From an uncultured Eubacteriales bacterium (GTDB lineage: Bacteria; Bacillota; Clostridia; Oscillospirales; Acutalibacteraceae), in the NCBI GenBank assembly GCA_934643185.1, contig CAKUBN010000026.1, positions 1-31,046 of the forward strand: 31,046 nt of DNA. The letters are read 5' to 3'. Within the stretch, counting starts at the first letter, position 1; each line of letters begins with the position of its first letter. Of this stretch, positions 7,576 to 17,191 are shown in pieces. Position numbers and translations under genes: made by a program. Under the pieces are notes generated by a model. The model was not told the origin of the DNA. It saw only the letters and a program-made list of their open reading frames with translations, and did no database searches.

Positions 7576-8462
7576 TGGACACCCGTTTCGCCCCGTTTAA
7601 CGCACCTGCCGCCGTTGAGGCCGCACCCCTCAAGCCCTGCCGCAGCGCGCGCCCAAAGCGCCCTGTTTTCGCGGCCATGGTCCTTGGCATCATCGTGCTC
7701 GGCTGTGTTTTCTGCGACTTTTTCTCAAGCCAAACGCCGAACTACATGGACCTCTCGAACTCCTCCGTGCCCCCGTGCACGCAGTTTCTCTTCGGCACGG
7801 ACACCATGGGGCGCGACATTTTCTCCATGATCTGGCACGGCGGGCGCGTTTCGCTTTGCATCGGCGTACTCTCCGCTTTTCTCTCCGCGTGCATCGCGGT
7901 CATCGTCGGCGCGGCAAGCGCCTGCGCCCCCGCTAAAATCGACGCCCTTATCATGCGCGCCGTGGATATTCTGCTCAGCGTGCCGGGGCTTTTGATCGTC
8001 CTCTTTTTGCAGGCGATGCTCGGCAGCGCGAGCGTGTGGAGCCTTTCCCTCGTGCTCGGCCTCACAAGCTGGATGAGCATGGCAAAGGTCGTCCGCACAG
8101 AGGTGAAAAAGCTGCGCGAAAGCGATTACGTTTTGGCAGCGCAGTGCATGGGCGGCGGCTTTTTCTACATTCTGCGCCGCCACTTGGTGCCAAATTGCCT
8201 GCCGTCCATCCTCTTTATGGCGGTCATGAACGTCCGCAGCGCCATCCTCACGGAGTCCACCCTGAGCTTCATGGGTATGGGGCTCCCGCTCGAGATCATC
8301 TCGTGGGGCAGCATGCTCTCGCTTGCCGAAAAAGCCCTGCTCACAAACGCGTGGTGGATCATCGTCATCCCCGGCGTGTTCCTCATCGCGACGCTCCTTT
8401 GCATCACCAGCCTCGGCAGCGCCCTGCAAACAGGCACAAACCGCCGCCACAGCAATTTATAA
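7575..8462 (+). CDS. ABC transporter permease, OppC/DppC/NikC type
   Basis: Second membrane subunit, 295 aa. The first helix (about 30-50) precedes FLFGTDTMGRDIFSMIWHG, the characteristic GTDxxGRDxFS motif of DppC/NikC proteins, here close to residues 74-85. The EAA loop is SDYVLAAQCMGGGFFYILR. Its start codon shares one base with the previous stop (TAATG). A terminator follows directly, so no ATP-binding subunit is encoded in this unit; the usual OppD/OppF pair is absent. The complex must borrow ATPases from another locus or be non-functional. Confidence 0.92.
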   Translation: MDTRFAPFNAPAAVEAAPLKPCRSARPKRPVFAAMVLGIIVLGCVFCDFFSSQTPNYMDLSNSSVPPCTQFLFGTDTMGRDIFSMIWHGGRVSLCIGVLSAFLSACIAVIVGAASACAPAKIDALIMRAVDILLSVPGLLIVLFLQAMLGSASVWSLSLVLGLTSWMSMAKVVRTEVKKLRESDYVLAAQCMGGGFFYILRRHLVPNCLPSILFMAVMNVRSAILTESTLSFMGMGLPLEIISWGSMLSLAEKALLTNAWWIIVIPGVFLIATLLCITSLGSALQTGTNRRHSNL

Positions 8463-8465
8463 ACC

Positions 8466-8508
8466 AAAAACGGAAAGCCGGTGCAAAACTTCGGCTTTCC
8501 GTTTTTTT
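8466..8508. terminator. Bidirectional intrinsic terminator between permease and lysR
   Basis: A 10-bp perfect stem, CGGAAAGCCG (8471-8480) with CGGCTTTCCG (8492-8501), has an 11-nt loop, is preceded by an A-run and followed by a T-run. It serves the convergent genes on both sides. Confidence 0.9.
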
Positions 8509-9407
8509 CATTTTGTCCGTGTTTGCTTTTGCAGCTTTTTCACTGCGCGGATGAATTTCTGCGTCGCCGCGCTCGGCTCTTTCGCGTAAATGATGCCGTA
8601 AGGCAGCGTGTAATCCGTTTCCAGCGGGACCGTCACAAGATTCGTGTGAATGTCCGCATAAACGGGCTGCGTGATGAGAATGTACGGGTTCATCTCGCAC
8701 AGCGTAAACGTATCGAGCCCGAAATACGGCGAATCGACGATCTGCACGCCGGGCACCTTTTTCACGACCTCATACCGAAACGCGTCCAGCTCCTCGGAAA
8801 CGCGTTCGATCGGCATAACGAGCGTTTGCCCGGAGAGATCGTTTAGCGTCAGCTTCTCCCGCCCGGCAAACGGATGATTTTTCGAGACCGCACAAGCGAT
8901 CGGCGTGCGGGAAAGCTCCAAGAACGAGCACAGCCCTTTCCAGCAGATCGTGCAGTAAATGCCCTCCAGCAGGTCGTATTTTTGGCCGAGCTCCGAAAAA
9001 TCGTTTTCCTTTGTAAGCTGGCCGGGTGTATTCGGCAGCTCAAAGTGCATTTCGGGCAGTATTTCCCGCACCTCATTGCAGATCTGCGGCAGCAGGCGGC
9101 ATTTGAACAAAAGCGATGTACCGATGCGCACGGTGTTTTCGCTGCTGAAGGAGGCCGACCGCATGCGTGCCAGCGTGTCTTCGCACTCAAAAATGATTTT
9201 CTGCGCATCGCGGTACAAAATTTCGCCCGCGGGCGTCAACTTTACCCCGCGGTGCGTGCGCACAAATAATTTTACGCCGCAGGCATCCTCCAGCAAATTG
9301 ATCTGCTGCATGACTGCCGGCGCGGAAATATACAGCTTTTCCGCCGCCTTCAAAAAGCTGCCGGCATCCGAAGCCGTCAAAAAAGTTTTAAGCTGCGGGT
9401 TATACAT
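8508..9407 (-). CDS. LysR-family transcriptional regulator
   Basis: 299-aa DNA-binding regulator. The N-terminal winged helix-turn-helix (about 1-60) includes GSFLKAAEKLYISAPAVMQQI and KLFVRTHRGVKLTPAG. The rest is a LysR substrate-binding domain. I chose the ATG at 9407 because AAGGAG lies about 10 nt upstream and the protein then begins as LysR members normally do; the longer reading from 9479 has no ribosome binding site. It is divergent from the MATE gene at 9531, a classic LysR arrangement, so that exporter is the likeliest target (inference). The ligand is unknown. Confidence 0.92.
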   Translation of the reverse strand: MYNPQLKTFLTASDAGSFLKAAEKLYISAPAVMQQINLLEDACGVKLFVRTHRGVKLTPAGEILYRDAQKIIFECEDTLARMRSASFSSENTVRIGTSLLFKCRLLPQICNEVREILPEMHFELPNTPGQLTKENDFSELGQKYDLLEGIYCTICWKGLCSFLELSRTPIACAVSKNHPFAGREKLTLNDLSGQTLVMPIERVSEELDAFRYEVVKKVPGVQIVDSPYFGLDTFTLCEMNPYILITQPVYADIHTNLVTVPLETDYTLPYGIIYAKEPSAATQKFIRAVKKLQKQTRTK

Positions 9408-9432
9408 GGTGCGTTTCTCCTTTTTCGTTATA

Positions 9433-9449
9433 AGCTTTACCTTAAAGCT
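9433..9449. promoter_or_regulatory. Perfect palindrome at the lysR start, probable autoregulatory operator
   Basis: AGCTTTA-CCT-TAAAGCT is a perfect 7-bp dyad lying across the expected transcription start of lysR. LysR proteins often bind dyads in the shared divergent promoter. The position fits autorepression and/or control of the divergent MATE gene. Confidence 0.5.
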
Positions 9450-9479
9450 ATTATAAACGATATGTGCTTCCGATTGCAA
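9450..9479 (-). promoter_or_regulatory. lysR promoter
   Basis: On the minus strand, TTGCAA (9479-9474), an 18-bp spacer and TATAAT (9455-9450), with the start near 9443. The -35 hexamer is itself a palindrome. No equally good promoter for the divergent MATE gene is visible, although TAAAAT near 9491-9496 could serve as a weak -10. Confidence 0.6.
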
Positions 9480-9530
9480 GGGCTATGCGGTAAAATGATA
9501 ACCGTAATCATTCCCCGAGGAGGCAAATTC

Positions 9531-10898
9531 ATGACAAGCTCCAAAACCGTGCGGGACATGACGGAGGGCAGTCCGCTGCGGCTGATTCTCTTTTTTGCCC
9601 TGCCCGTCCTGCTCAGCAGCCTATTTCAGCAGATCTACACCGTAGCCGATACTGCCATCGTCAGCAAAACGCTCGGCGATGGCGCGCTCGCCGCCGTGGG
9701 CTCCATCGGCTCCGTAAACTTTCTCATTCTCGGCTTCTGCAACGGCATGGGTATGGGCTTCGCCATTCCCATTGCGCAGTGCTTCGGCGCAAAAGACATG
9801 CGCGCGCTGCGCAAATATGCCGGCAACGCCGTGTGGGTGTACGCGGTCATCAGCGTCGTGTTCACCGTCGGCTCTGCCCTGTTGTGCCAAACCATTTTGG
9901 AAGTGACCAAAACGCCGGAAGACATCATGGACATGGCGTATCAATACCTTATCGTCATTTTTCTCGGCATCCCGGCACAATTTGCGTATAACACGCTTGC
10001 GGGCGTCATCCGTTCGCTCGGCGACAGCAAAACGCCGCTCTATATTCTCATTTTCTCGTCTGCCATCAACATTATTCTGGATCTCGTGTTTATCCTGTGC
10101 TTTTCCCTCGGCACGATGGGCGCGGCGCTCGCAACTGTGCTTTCGCAGGTGTTCTCCGTCATCGGCTGCCTCCTGCTCATCGCAAAGCGCATCCCGGAGC
10201 TGCACTTGACGCGCGAAGACCTCAAGCCCGAAAAAGCGTATATCACAGGATTATTGAAGGACGGCCTGCCCATGGGCCTGCAAATGTCCGTCACGGGCAT
10301 CGGCAGCATCCTTCTGCAAACCTCCGTCAACATGCTCGGTTCCGTTGCTATTGCGGCAGTCGTCGCGGCAGAGCGCATCTGCAACACGCTTTCCATCATC
10401 ATCACATCGCTCGGCAGCGCCATGAGCGTTTTCTGCGGGCAGAATCTCGGTGCCAAAAAATACGACCGCATCAAAAAAGGCGTGAAGACCGGCGTTCTGC
10501 TGGGCTTCGGGTTCAGCGTTCTCGCGTTCCTCGTGCTGTTCTTCTTCGGCCGCACCCTGGAGCTCATTTTCCTCGATGCAAGCTCCACAGAGCTCATGAA
10601 CATGACCTACCAGTACCTTGTCATTGTCGCAAGCTTCCTTTGGGCGCAGTCGCTCATTTTTACGGTGCGGTTCTCCATTCAAGGGCTCGGCAAAGCGAAC
10701 GTCGCCCTTGCCGCCTGCCTGCTTGAAATGCTTGCCCGCAGCGCATTCGGCCTTTACTTCGTACCGAAATTCGGCTTCCTTGCCGCCGGCTTCTCTTCCC
10801 CGGCCGCGTGGATCATGGCAGATGCCCTGCTTGTGCCCGCGTTCTTCGTCATCATGAAAAACCTGAACCGCGAGAAAAAAGACTTAAAAACCGCATAA
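9531..10898 (+). CDS. MATE family efflux transporter (copy 1)
   Basis: Cation-coupled multidrug/organic-compound exporter, 455 aa, with about 12 membrane helices in two MatE halves. The first half starts with MTEGSPLRLILFFALPVLLSSLFQQIY (near residues 9-35); the loop FCNGMGMGFAIPIAQCFGAKD and the second-half segment VFCGQNLGAKKYDRIKKG are typical of the family. I chose the ATG at 9531 because GAGGAGG is directly upstream; the longer frame from 9462 is unsupported. It is divergent from the LysR gene. The substrate is not predictable. Confidence 0.92.
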   Translation: MTSSKTVRDMTEGSPLRLILFFALPVLLSSLFQQIYTVADTAIVSKTLGDGALAAVGSIGSVNFLILGFCNGMGMGFAIPIAQCFGAKDMRALRKYAGNAVWVYAVISVVFTVGSALLCQTILEVTKTPEDIMDMAYQYLIVIFLGIPAQFAYNTLAGVIRSLGDSKTPLYILIFSSAINIILDLVFILCFSLGTMGAALATVLSQVFSVIGCLLLIAKRIPELHLTREDLKPEKAYITGLLKDGLPMGLQMSVTGIGSILLQTSVNMLGSVAIAAVVAAERICNTLSIIITSLGSAMSVFCGQNLGAKKYDRIKKGVKTGVLLGFGFSVLAFLVLFFFGRTLELIFLDASSTELMNMTYQYLVIVASFLWAQSLIFTVRFSIQGLGKANVALAACLLEMLARSAFGLYFVPKFGFLAAGFSSPAAWIMADALLVPAFFVIMKNLNREKKDLKTA

Positions 10899-10910
10899 CC
10901 CCCATACAAC

Positions 10911-10948
10911 AAAAACGCTTCCGGCATTTAAAAACCGGAAGCGTTTTT
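10911..10948. terminator. Bidirectional terminator ending MATE 1 and the branched-chain operon
   Basis: A 14-bp perfect stem, 10911-10924 with 10935-10948, is flanked by A and T runs. It lies between two convergent units and would end the long ilv-leu transcript. Confidence 0.92.
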
Positions 10949-10967
10949 GTTATTGTATAAAATTATT

Positions 10968-12146
10968 TTACTCCGCCTTGGAAAGCAGTCCGTCGATGAA
11001 CTGACGGGCGAGTCTGGCAGAGCGGTTGCCGCGCTCCAGCGCAAAACGCTCGGCGAGCAATTCGAGCTCCTGCGTCGGCATATCGATGCCGTTTTCCTCC
11101 GCAAGGTGGCGCACGATGTGCAGGAATGTGTCCTTGTTCGGCTTGCTGAACGTCACGTGGATGCCGAAACGCTCGGAAAGCGACGCCAGCTCCTGCATGG
11201 TATCATTGCGGTGAATGTCGTCGCCCTCACGGTCGGAGAACTTCTCCTTGATGATATGGCGGCGGTTGCTCGTCGCGTAGATCGCAACGTTCTGCGATTT
11301 TGCCGTCACGGAGCCCTCCAGCACCGCTTTCAGCGCGTTGAAGTTATCGTCATCCTTGAGGAACGAAAGATCGTCGATAAAGAGGATGAATTTCAACGGG
11401 TTCGCGGAAAGCTCGTCGAGAATCTTCGGGATCGACTGCAGCTGATCCTTGCGCACCTCGATGATGCGCAGGCCCTCGCGCCACAAGGCATTGACGACCG
11501 CCTTGACCGTAGAGGATTTGCCCGTGCCGGCGTCGCCCGTCAGCAGGATATTCGCCGCAGGCTTGCCCTCCAGCAGCGCCTTCGTGTTGTCGATAATGAT
11601 CTGCCGCTCGCGGGCATAATCCACAAGGTCGGAAAGCTCCGTCTTATCCGGGTTGCTGACCGGCACGATCTCGGCATTTTCACCAAGGTAGAACATGCGG
11701 TTTTTGGCGTAAATGCCGTAGCCGTACTTGCCGATGTTCTCGGTGCGCTCTGTGTAGCACGCCTTAATGTCCGGCGCTTCGCTGACGAAACCGGGCAAAA
11801 AGCCCGCGTACTCCATCGCGCCGCGCAGCGTTTCCGGCGTGAGCTCCGCCGTCATCTGCAGCGTCTTGAGCTCCTCCAAAACCGCTTCGCGCAGGTAAGC
11901 GGGAATCTCTTCCTTTTTGCCCACGGCCTGCACGTAGACGTTCTCGCTGTTTTCGCAGATTTCGCGCACATATGCGCCGAGTATGCCGCCGTTTGCGCGG
12001 TACAGCGCAGAGACGAACGACGCATACAGCGCCGGGGACGGCTCTGCGAGATACTTACGCAGACTATTTATAACCGCATCTTCCTGTAATTCTCTGAACA
12101 CCGCCAGCGTGGAAAGGCGGATGCTCAACTCCTGTAAACTACCCAT
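10968..12146 (-). CDS. DUF815 AAA+ ATPase, last gene of the ilv-leu operon
   Basis: 392-aa cytoplasmic P-loop ATPase of the DUF815 family, whose role is not established. Walker A is GDAGTGKS (204-211), Walker B FILFIDDL (253-260) and a sensor-1-like YATSNRRHI surrounds N294. An N-terminal helical region (about 1-150) has no motif I recognise. The C-terminal lid ends with GNRSARLARQFIDGLL. The ATG shares one base with the ilvD stop (TGATG), so translation is coupled to ilvD, and a terminator follows. The coupling hints at a link to the dehydratase or its Fe-S cluster, but that is inference. Expression with the operon could also be incidental. Confidence 0.92.
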   Translation of the reverse strand: MGSLQELSIRLSTLAVFRELQEDAVINSLRKYLAEPSPALYASFVSALYRANGGILGAYVREICENSENVYVQAVGKKEEIPAYLREAVLEELKTLQMTAELTPETLRGAMEYAGFLPGFVSEAPDIKACYTERTENIGKYGYGIYAKNRMFYLGENAEIVPVSNPDKTELSDLVDYARERQIIIDNTKALLEGKPAANILLTGDAGTGKSSTVKAVVNALWREGLRIIEVRKDQLQSIPKILDELSANPLKFILFIDDLSFLKDDDNFNALKAVLEGSVTAKSQNVAIYATSNRRHIIKEKFSDREGDDIHRNDTMQELASLSERFGIHVTFSKPNKDTFLHIVRHLAEENGIDMPTQELELLAERFALERGNRSARLARQFIDGLLSKAE

Positions 12147-13801
12147 CAGTTCAAAATCGCCCCCGAAGCACCGCTGGAGACCAGCGCCGCATAGCGCTTC
12201 AGGTAGCCGGAAAGCTCTTTCTTCTTCGGCACAAAGTTCTTCATGCGTTCATTGAGGACAGCCTCGTCCACCTTCAGCTCAATTTTGTTCTCCGGAATAT
12301 TGATGCTGATGATGTCGCCTTCCTCCACAACGCCGATGGGGCCGCCGGAAGCCGCTTCCGGGGAAACATGGCCGACGCACGCACCGCGCGTTGCGCCGCT
12401 GAAACGGCCGTCCGTGATGAGCGCCACGCTGTTGCCGAGACCCATGCCCATGATAGCAGAGGTCGGGTTCAGCATCTCGCGCATACCGGGGCCGCCCTTC
12501 GGACCCTCATAGCGGATGACAACGACGTCGCCCGGTACGATCTTGCCCGCGTTGATGGCCGCCTGTGCGTCCTCCTCGCTCTCAAACACGCGTGCCGGGC
12601 CTTCATGCACAAGCATCTCCGGCAGAACGGCAGAGCGCTTTACAACGCTGCCCTCCGGCGCAAGATTACCGCGCAGCACGGCGATGCCGCCGGTCTGGCT
12701 GTACGGATTCTCGATGGGACGGATAACGTTGTGGTTCAGGTTTACGCAATTCTTGATGTTCTCGCCGACGGTCTTGCCGGTCACGGTTATGCAGTCCGTG
12801 TGCAGCAGACCCTTTTTGCTCAGCTCGTTCATCACAGCGTACACGCCGCCCGCTTCGTCAAGCTCTTCAACGTACGTTCTGCCCGCCGGTGCCAGATGGC
12901 ACAGGTTCGGGGTCTTTTCGCTGATCCGGTTTGCGATGTCGAGGTTGATCTCGATGCCGCACTCGTGCGCGATGGCCGGCAGATGCAGCATACTGTTCGT
13001 GGAGCAGCCGAGTGCCATATCGACCGTAAGAGCGTTCATAATGGCGTCCTTCGTCATGATGTCACGCGGGCGAATATTCTTTCTCAGCATATCCATGACC
13101 GCCATGCCTGCGTGCTTTGCAAGCTCGATACGTGCAGAATATACCGCCGGGATGGTGCCGTTGCCGCGCAGACCCATGCCGAGGGCTTCCGTCAGGCAGT
13201 TCATGGAGTTTGCGGTGTACATGCCGGAGCAGGAGCCGCATGTCGGGCAGGTCTTGCACTCATATTCGCGCAGCTTTTCTTCGGTAATCTTACCGGCGTT
13301 GAATTCGCCCACCGCCTCCGAAATGGAGGAGAAGCTCGTTTTTGCACCGTCTACGTGGCCCGCAAGCATCGGGCCGCCGCTGACGAACACCGTCGGCACG
13401 TTAAGGCGCGCCGCCGCCATCAAAAGGCCCGGCACGTTCTTGTCGCAGTTCGGCACCATGACGAGCGCATCAAAGCCGTGTGCCAATGCCATGGCTTCGG
13501 TGGAATCCGCAATGAGGTCGCGCGTGACGAGCGAATACTTCATGCCGGTGTGGCCCATTGCAATGCCGTCGCATACCGCAATCGCCGGGAAGACAATCGG
13601 CGTGCCGCCTGCCATCGCAACGCCGATCTTTACGGCGTCCACAATCTTATCGATATTCATGTGGCCCGGGACGATCTCGTTATAGGAGCTGACGATGCCG
13701 ACGAGCGGACGTTCGATCTCCTCCTCCGTGAGGCCCAGAGCATGGTACAGCGCACGGTGCGGCGCGTTCTGCGTACCGATTTTCAGAGAATCACTTTTCA
13801 T
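12146..13801 (-). CDS. ilvD: Dihydroxy-acid dehydratase
   Basis: Fe-S enzyme that dehydrates dihydroxyisovalerate and dihydroxymethylvalerate to the valine and isoleucine keto acids. 551 aa, normal length. Conserved blocks include NEIVPGH (41-47), VPNCDKNVPG with cluster cysteine C119, and a cysteine-rich block C182/C185/C188/C191 ending in CGSCSGMYTANSM. The C-terminal half has the GRFSGATRG motif. It starts at 13801, 135 nt after ilvC, and overlaps the DUF815 start by one base. Confidence 0.97.
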   Translation of the reverse strand: MKSDSLKIGTQNAPHRALYHALGLTEEEIERPLVGIVSSYNEIVPGHMNIDKIVDAVKIGVAMAGGTPIVFPAIAVCDGIAMGHTGMKYSLVTRDLIADSTEAMALAHGFDALVMVPNCDKNVPGLLMAAARLNVPTVFVSGGPMLAGHVDGAKTSFSSISEAVGEFNAGKITEEKLREYECKTCPTCGSCSGMYTANSMNCLTEALGMGLRGNGTIPAVYSARIELAKHAGMAVMDMLRKNIRPRDIMTKDAIMNALTVDMALGCSTNSMLHLPAIAHECGIEINLDIANRISEKTPNLCHLAPAGRTYVEELDEAGGVYAVMNELSKKGLLHTDCITVTGKTVGENIKNCVNLNHNVIRPIENPYSQTGGIAVLRGNLAPEGSVVKRSAVLPEMLVHEGPARVFESEEDAQAAINAGKIVPGDVVVIRYEGPKGGPGMREMLNPTSAIMGMGLGNSVALITDGRFSGATRGACVGHVSPEAASGGPIGVVEEGDIISINIPENKIELKVDEAVLNERMKNFVPKKKELSGYLKRYAALVSSGASGAILN

Positions 13802-13839
13802 TTTATTTCCTCGATCCGTGAAATTTTGGCTGTGGCGCG

Positions 13840-13912
13840 GCGTCCCACATGGAAAAACGCGCCGTGTGTAAATAGGGTTTAAGCCATAGAGGAAAACTCC
13901 CCTATGGCTATC
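13840..13912 (-). other. ilvC-ilvD intergenic region with two stem-loops, no terminator
   Basis: Between ilvC and ilvD (13802-13936) lie an AGCCATAG/CTATGGCT hairpin near 13892-13912 and a GGCGCG/CGCGCC pairing near 13836-13865. Neither is followed by a T-run, so they are not clear terminators. They could be RNA-processing or stability elements that set the ratio of ilvC to ilvD (inference). Confidence 0.4.
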
Positions 13913-13936
13913 CCCTTAAAACAGATTCCGTTCAAA

Positions 13937-14953
<1,017 letters not shown>

Positions 14954-15011
14954 GATAAATTACCTCTTTCTGTGCATGAATTGGTATGTTAATTTAAATG
15001 GACAAACTAAA

Positions 15012-15527
15012 TTAGAAATTGATGGCCTGACGGATCGTCGTGCTGCCCTTTTCAAGGGAAACATTGCCGGTGCGGCAGATCTCAAGGATCTCGTAGTCGC
15101 GCATCAAATCGACGAATTCATCGATTTTTCGCGATTCGGAGGTCAGGCAAAGCATCAGGGAATCCTTGGAGTAATCCATGGTCTTCGCGCCGAACGCGTC
15201 CGCCGCGGCAAGGATGTCACTGCGCGTTTTGGAATCGTTTTTCAGCTTAATGAGCATCAGCTCACAGCTGACGGAGGTGTCCGGGGTGAACTCTTTAATG
15301 GAGCAAACGTCCGGCAGCTTATAAAGCTGGTTCACAAGCTGCTGCTTCTGCGTCTCGCCGCCCTCAAACGTGACGGTGATGCGGGAAAGCGCGTTCGATT
15401 CCGTTTCGCTGACGGTCAGAGAAATGATGTTGAACTGACGTCTTCTGAACATGCTCGTCACACGGTTCAGCACGCCGAACTGGTTATTGACCAGAACCGC
15501 TACGGTATATCGATTCATCTCATTCAC
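15012..15527 (-). CDS. ilvN: Acetolactate synthase small (regulatory) subunit
   Basis: 171-aa regulatory subunit that binds the catalytic subunit and usually confers valine feedback inhibition. The N-terminal ACT domain (about 3-78) contains VLVNNQFGVLNRVTSMFRRR and FNIISLTVS. A C-terminal regulatory domain follows. Its start overlaps the end of ilvB by 8 bases, coupling the two subunits. Confidence 0.95.
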   Translation of the reverse strand: MNEMNRYTVAVLVNNQFGVLNRVTSMFRRRQFNIISLTVSETESNALSRITVTFEGGETQKQQLVNQLYKLPDVCSIKEFTPDTSVSCELMLIKLKNDSKTRSDILAAADAFGAKTMDYSKDSLMLCLTSESRKIDEFVDLMRDYEILEICRTGNVSLEKGSTTIRQAINF

Positions 15528-17187
15528 CCACCTTCATGATAATATCATCCATGCTGCCGCCCGGCGGGAGCATGGGCAGGACGAATTCGTCCTTATCGAT
15601 TCTGCAATCGATGACATACGGGCCGTCGCAGCTGAACGCGTGCTCAAACGCCTTGTCGAGCGCCGCCACGGTATCAACAGCCTCGCCGTCCGCGCCGAAC
15701 GCGCGCGCAAGCGCCACAAAGTCGGTCTTGCGGTCGAGAATCGTATTGGAATAGTGCTTATTAAAGAACAGCGTCTGCCACTGACGCACCATGCCGAGCA
15801 CGCCGTTATTCATCAGAAGGATGACAACCGGCACGTTGTAGGTTACGGCAGTGGTGAGTTCGTTGAGACACATGCCGAAGCTGCCGTCGCCCGTGACGAG
15901 CACGCTGCGCTCGCCTGTGCCGACCGCCGCACCGATGGCCGCACCGAGGCCGAAGCCCATGGTGCCGAGGCCGCCGCTGGAAATGAAGCGGCGCGGCTTT
16001 TTAAAGTTCACGTTCTGCGCCGCCCACATCTGGTGCTGGCCGACGTCCGTTGCGACGGCGGTGTTTTCACCAAGGTGCTTATTCAGCGTCATGATCGCGT
16101 TGCGGGGCGTAAGGCCCGGGCGAATATCGAGATAATCGTTTTCGGTTTCTTTTAAGGCCTTCACAGCCTTTTCCCAGTCGGGTTTCTGCTCTGCGTTGAC
16201 GAGCGGAATGAGCTTTTGCAGCGTCAGCTTCACGTCGCCGCGCAGGCCGCAGGCGGAGTTCACGGTTTTCGAGAGCTCGGAGCCGTCCACGTCAATATGG
16301 ATGATCTGCGCAAGCTTCGCAAACTTCTCGCGGTTGCCCGTCACGCGGTCGTTAAAGCGCACGCCGAGCGAAATGATGAGGTCGGCGTCGTGCATCGCCA
16401 TGGAGGAAGCGTAGTGGCCGTGCATGCCCTGCATACCGAGGAAACGCGGGTGGTCGGTCGGAATGCCGGAAAGGCCCATCAAGGAGCAGCCGATCGGCGC
16501 GTCGATCTTCTCGGCGAGCGCCAGCATTTCTTCCTGCGCTTCCGATGTGATGAGACCGCCGCCGAAGTAAATGAACGGACGCTTCGAGGCGTTGATGAGC
16601 GCCGCGGCTTCTTTGATGCGCACGTCCTTCGCCGCGTGGCGTTCTTCGGGCTGTACGGGTGCCTGCGGCTCGTAGTCGCAGACGGCCGTCTGCACGTCCT
16701 TCGGCACGTCGATGAGCACCGGGCCCGGTCTGCCGGACTGCGCAAGCGCAAACGCCTCGCGGATGGTGTCCGCCAGATTCTCCACGGAGCCGACGAAGTA
16801 GTTGTGCTTCGTAATGGGCAGCGTCACGCCCGTAATGTCGATCTCCTGGAAGCTGTCCGTGCCGATCTGTGTCGTGGGCACGTTGCCGCAAATCGCGACA
16901 AGCGGGATGGAATCGAGGTACGCCGTCGCAATACCGGTCACAAGGTTCGTTGCGCCCGGGCCGGAGGTGGACATCACCACGCCCACCTTACCGGTCGCTC
17001 TCGCGTAGCCGTCCGCCGCGTGGGCAGCGCCCTGCTCGTGCGCCGTCAGCATGTGGCGAATTTCATTCTGATATTTATAAAGACTGTCGTAAACGTTCAG
17101 GATCTGCCCGCCCGGATAACCGAAAACGGTGTCGCAGCCCTGTTCAATTAAAGTTCTGATGAGGATATCTGCACCTGTAAGCTGCAT
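15520..17187 (-). CDS. ilvB: Acetolactate synthase large (catalytic) subunit
   Basis: ThDP-dependent enzyme joining two pyruvates, or pyruvate and 2-ketobutyrate. 555 aa. The cofactor-activating glutamate is E51 in TAHEQGAAHAADGYAR. The Mg-ThDP motif is GDGSFGMCLNELTTAVTYN (around residues 430-450). FAD/FADS-binding middle-domain sequences such as LIISLGVRFNDRVTG are present. It starts 4 nt after leuB and overlaps ilvN. Confidence 0.97.
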   Translation of the reverse strand: MQLTGADILIRTLIEQGCDTVFGYPGGQILNVYDSLYKYQNEIRHMLTAHEQGAAHAADGYARATGKVGVVMSTSGPGATNLVTGIATAYLDSIPLVAICGNVPTTQIGTDSFQEIDITGVTLPITKHNYFVGSVENLADTIREAFALAQSGRPGPVLIDVPKDVQTAVCDYEPQAPVQPEERHAAKDVRIKEAAALINASKRPFIYFGGGLITSEAQEEMLALAEKIDAPIGCSLMGLSGIPTDHPRFLGMQGMHGHYASSMAMHDADLIISLGVRFNDRVTGNREKFAKLAQIIHIDVDGSELSKTVNSACGLRGDVKLTLQKLIPLVNAEQKPDWEKAVKALKETENDYLDIRPGLTPRNAIMTLNKHLGENTAVATDVGQHQMWAAQNVNFKKPRRFISSGGLGTMGFGLGAAIGAAVGTGERSVLVTGDGSFGMCLNELTTAVTYNVPVVILLMNNGVLGMVRQWQTLFFNKHYSNTILDRKTDFVALARAFGADGEAVDTVAALDKAFEHAFSCDGPYVIDCRIDKDEFVLPMLPPGGSMDDIIMKVGE

Positions 17188-17191
17188 TCAA

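Noticed and set aside
10947..12089. 380-aa plus-strand ORF opposite the DUF815 gene
   Set aside because: Shadow frame; the minus-strand protein has intact Walker motifs and operon coupling.
12368..13882. 504-aa plus-strand ORF opposite ilvD
   Set aside because: Antisense shadow of ilvD with no recognisable motif and unusual Arg/His/Val-rich composition.
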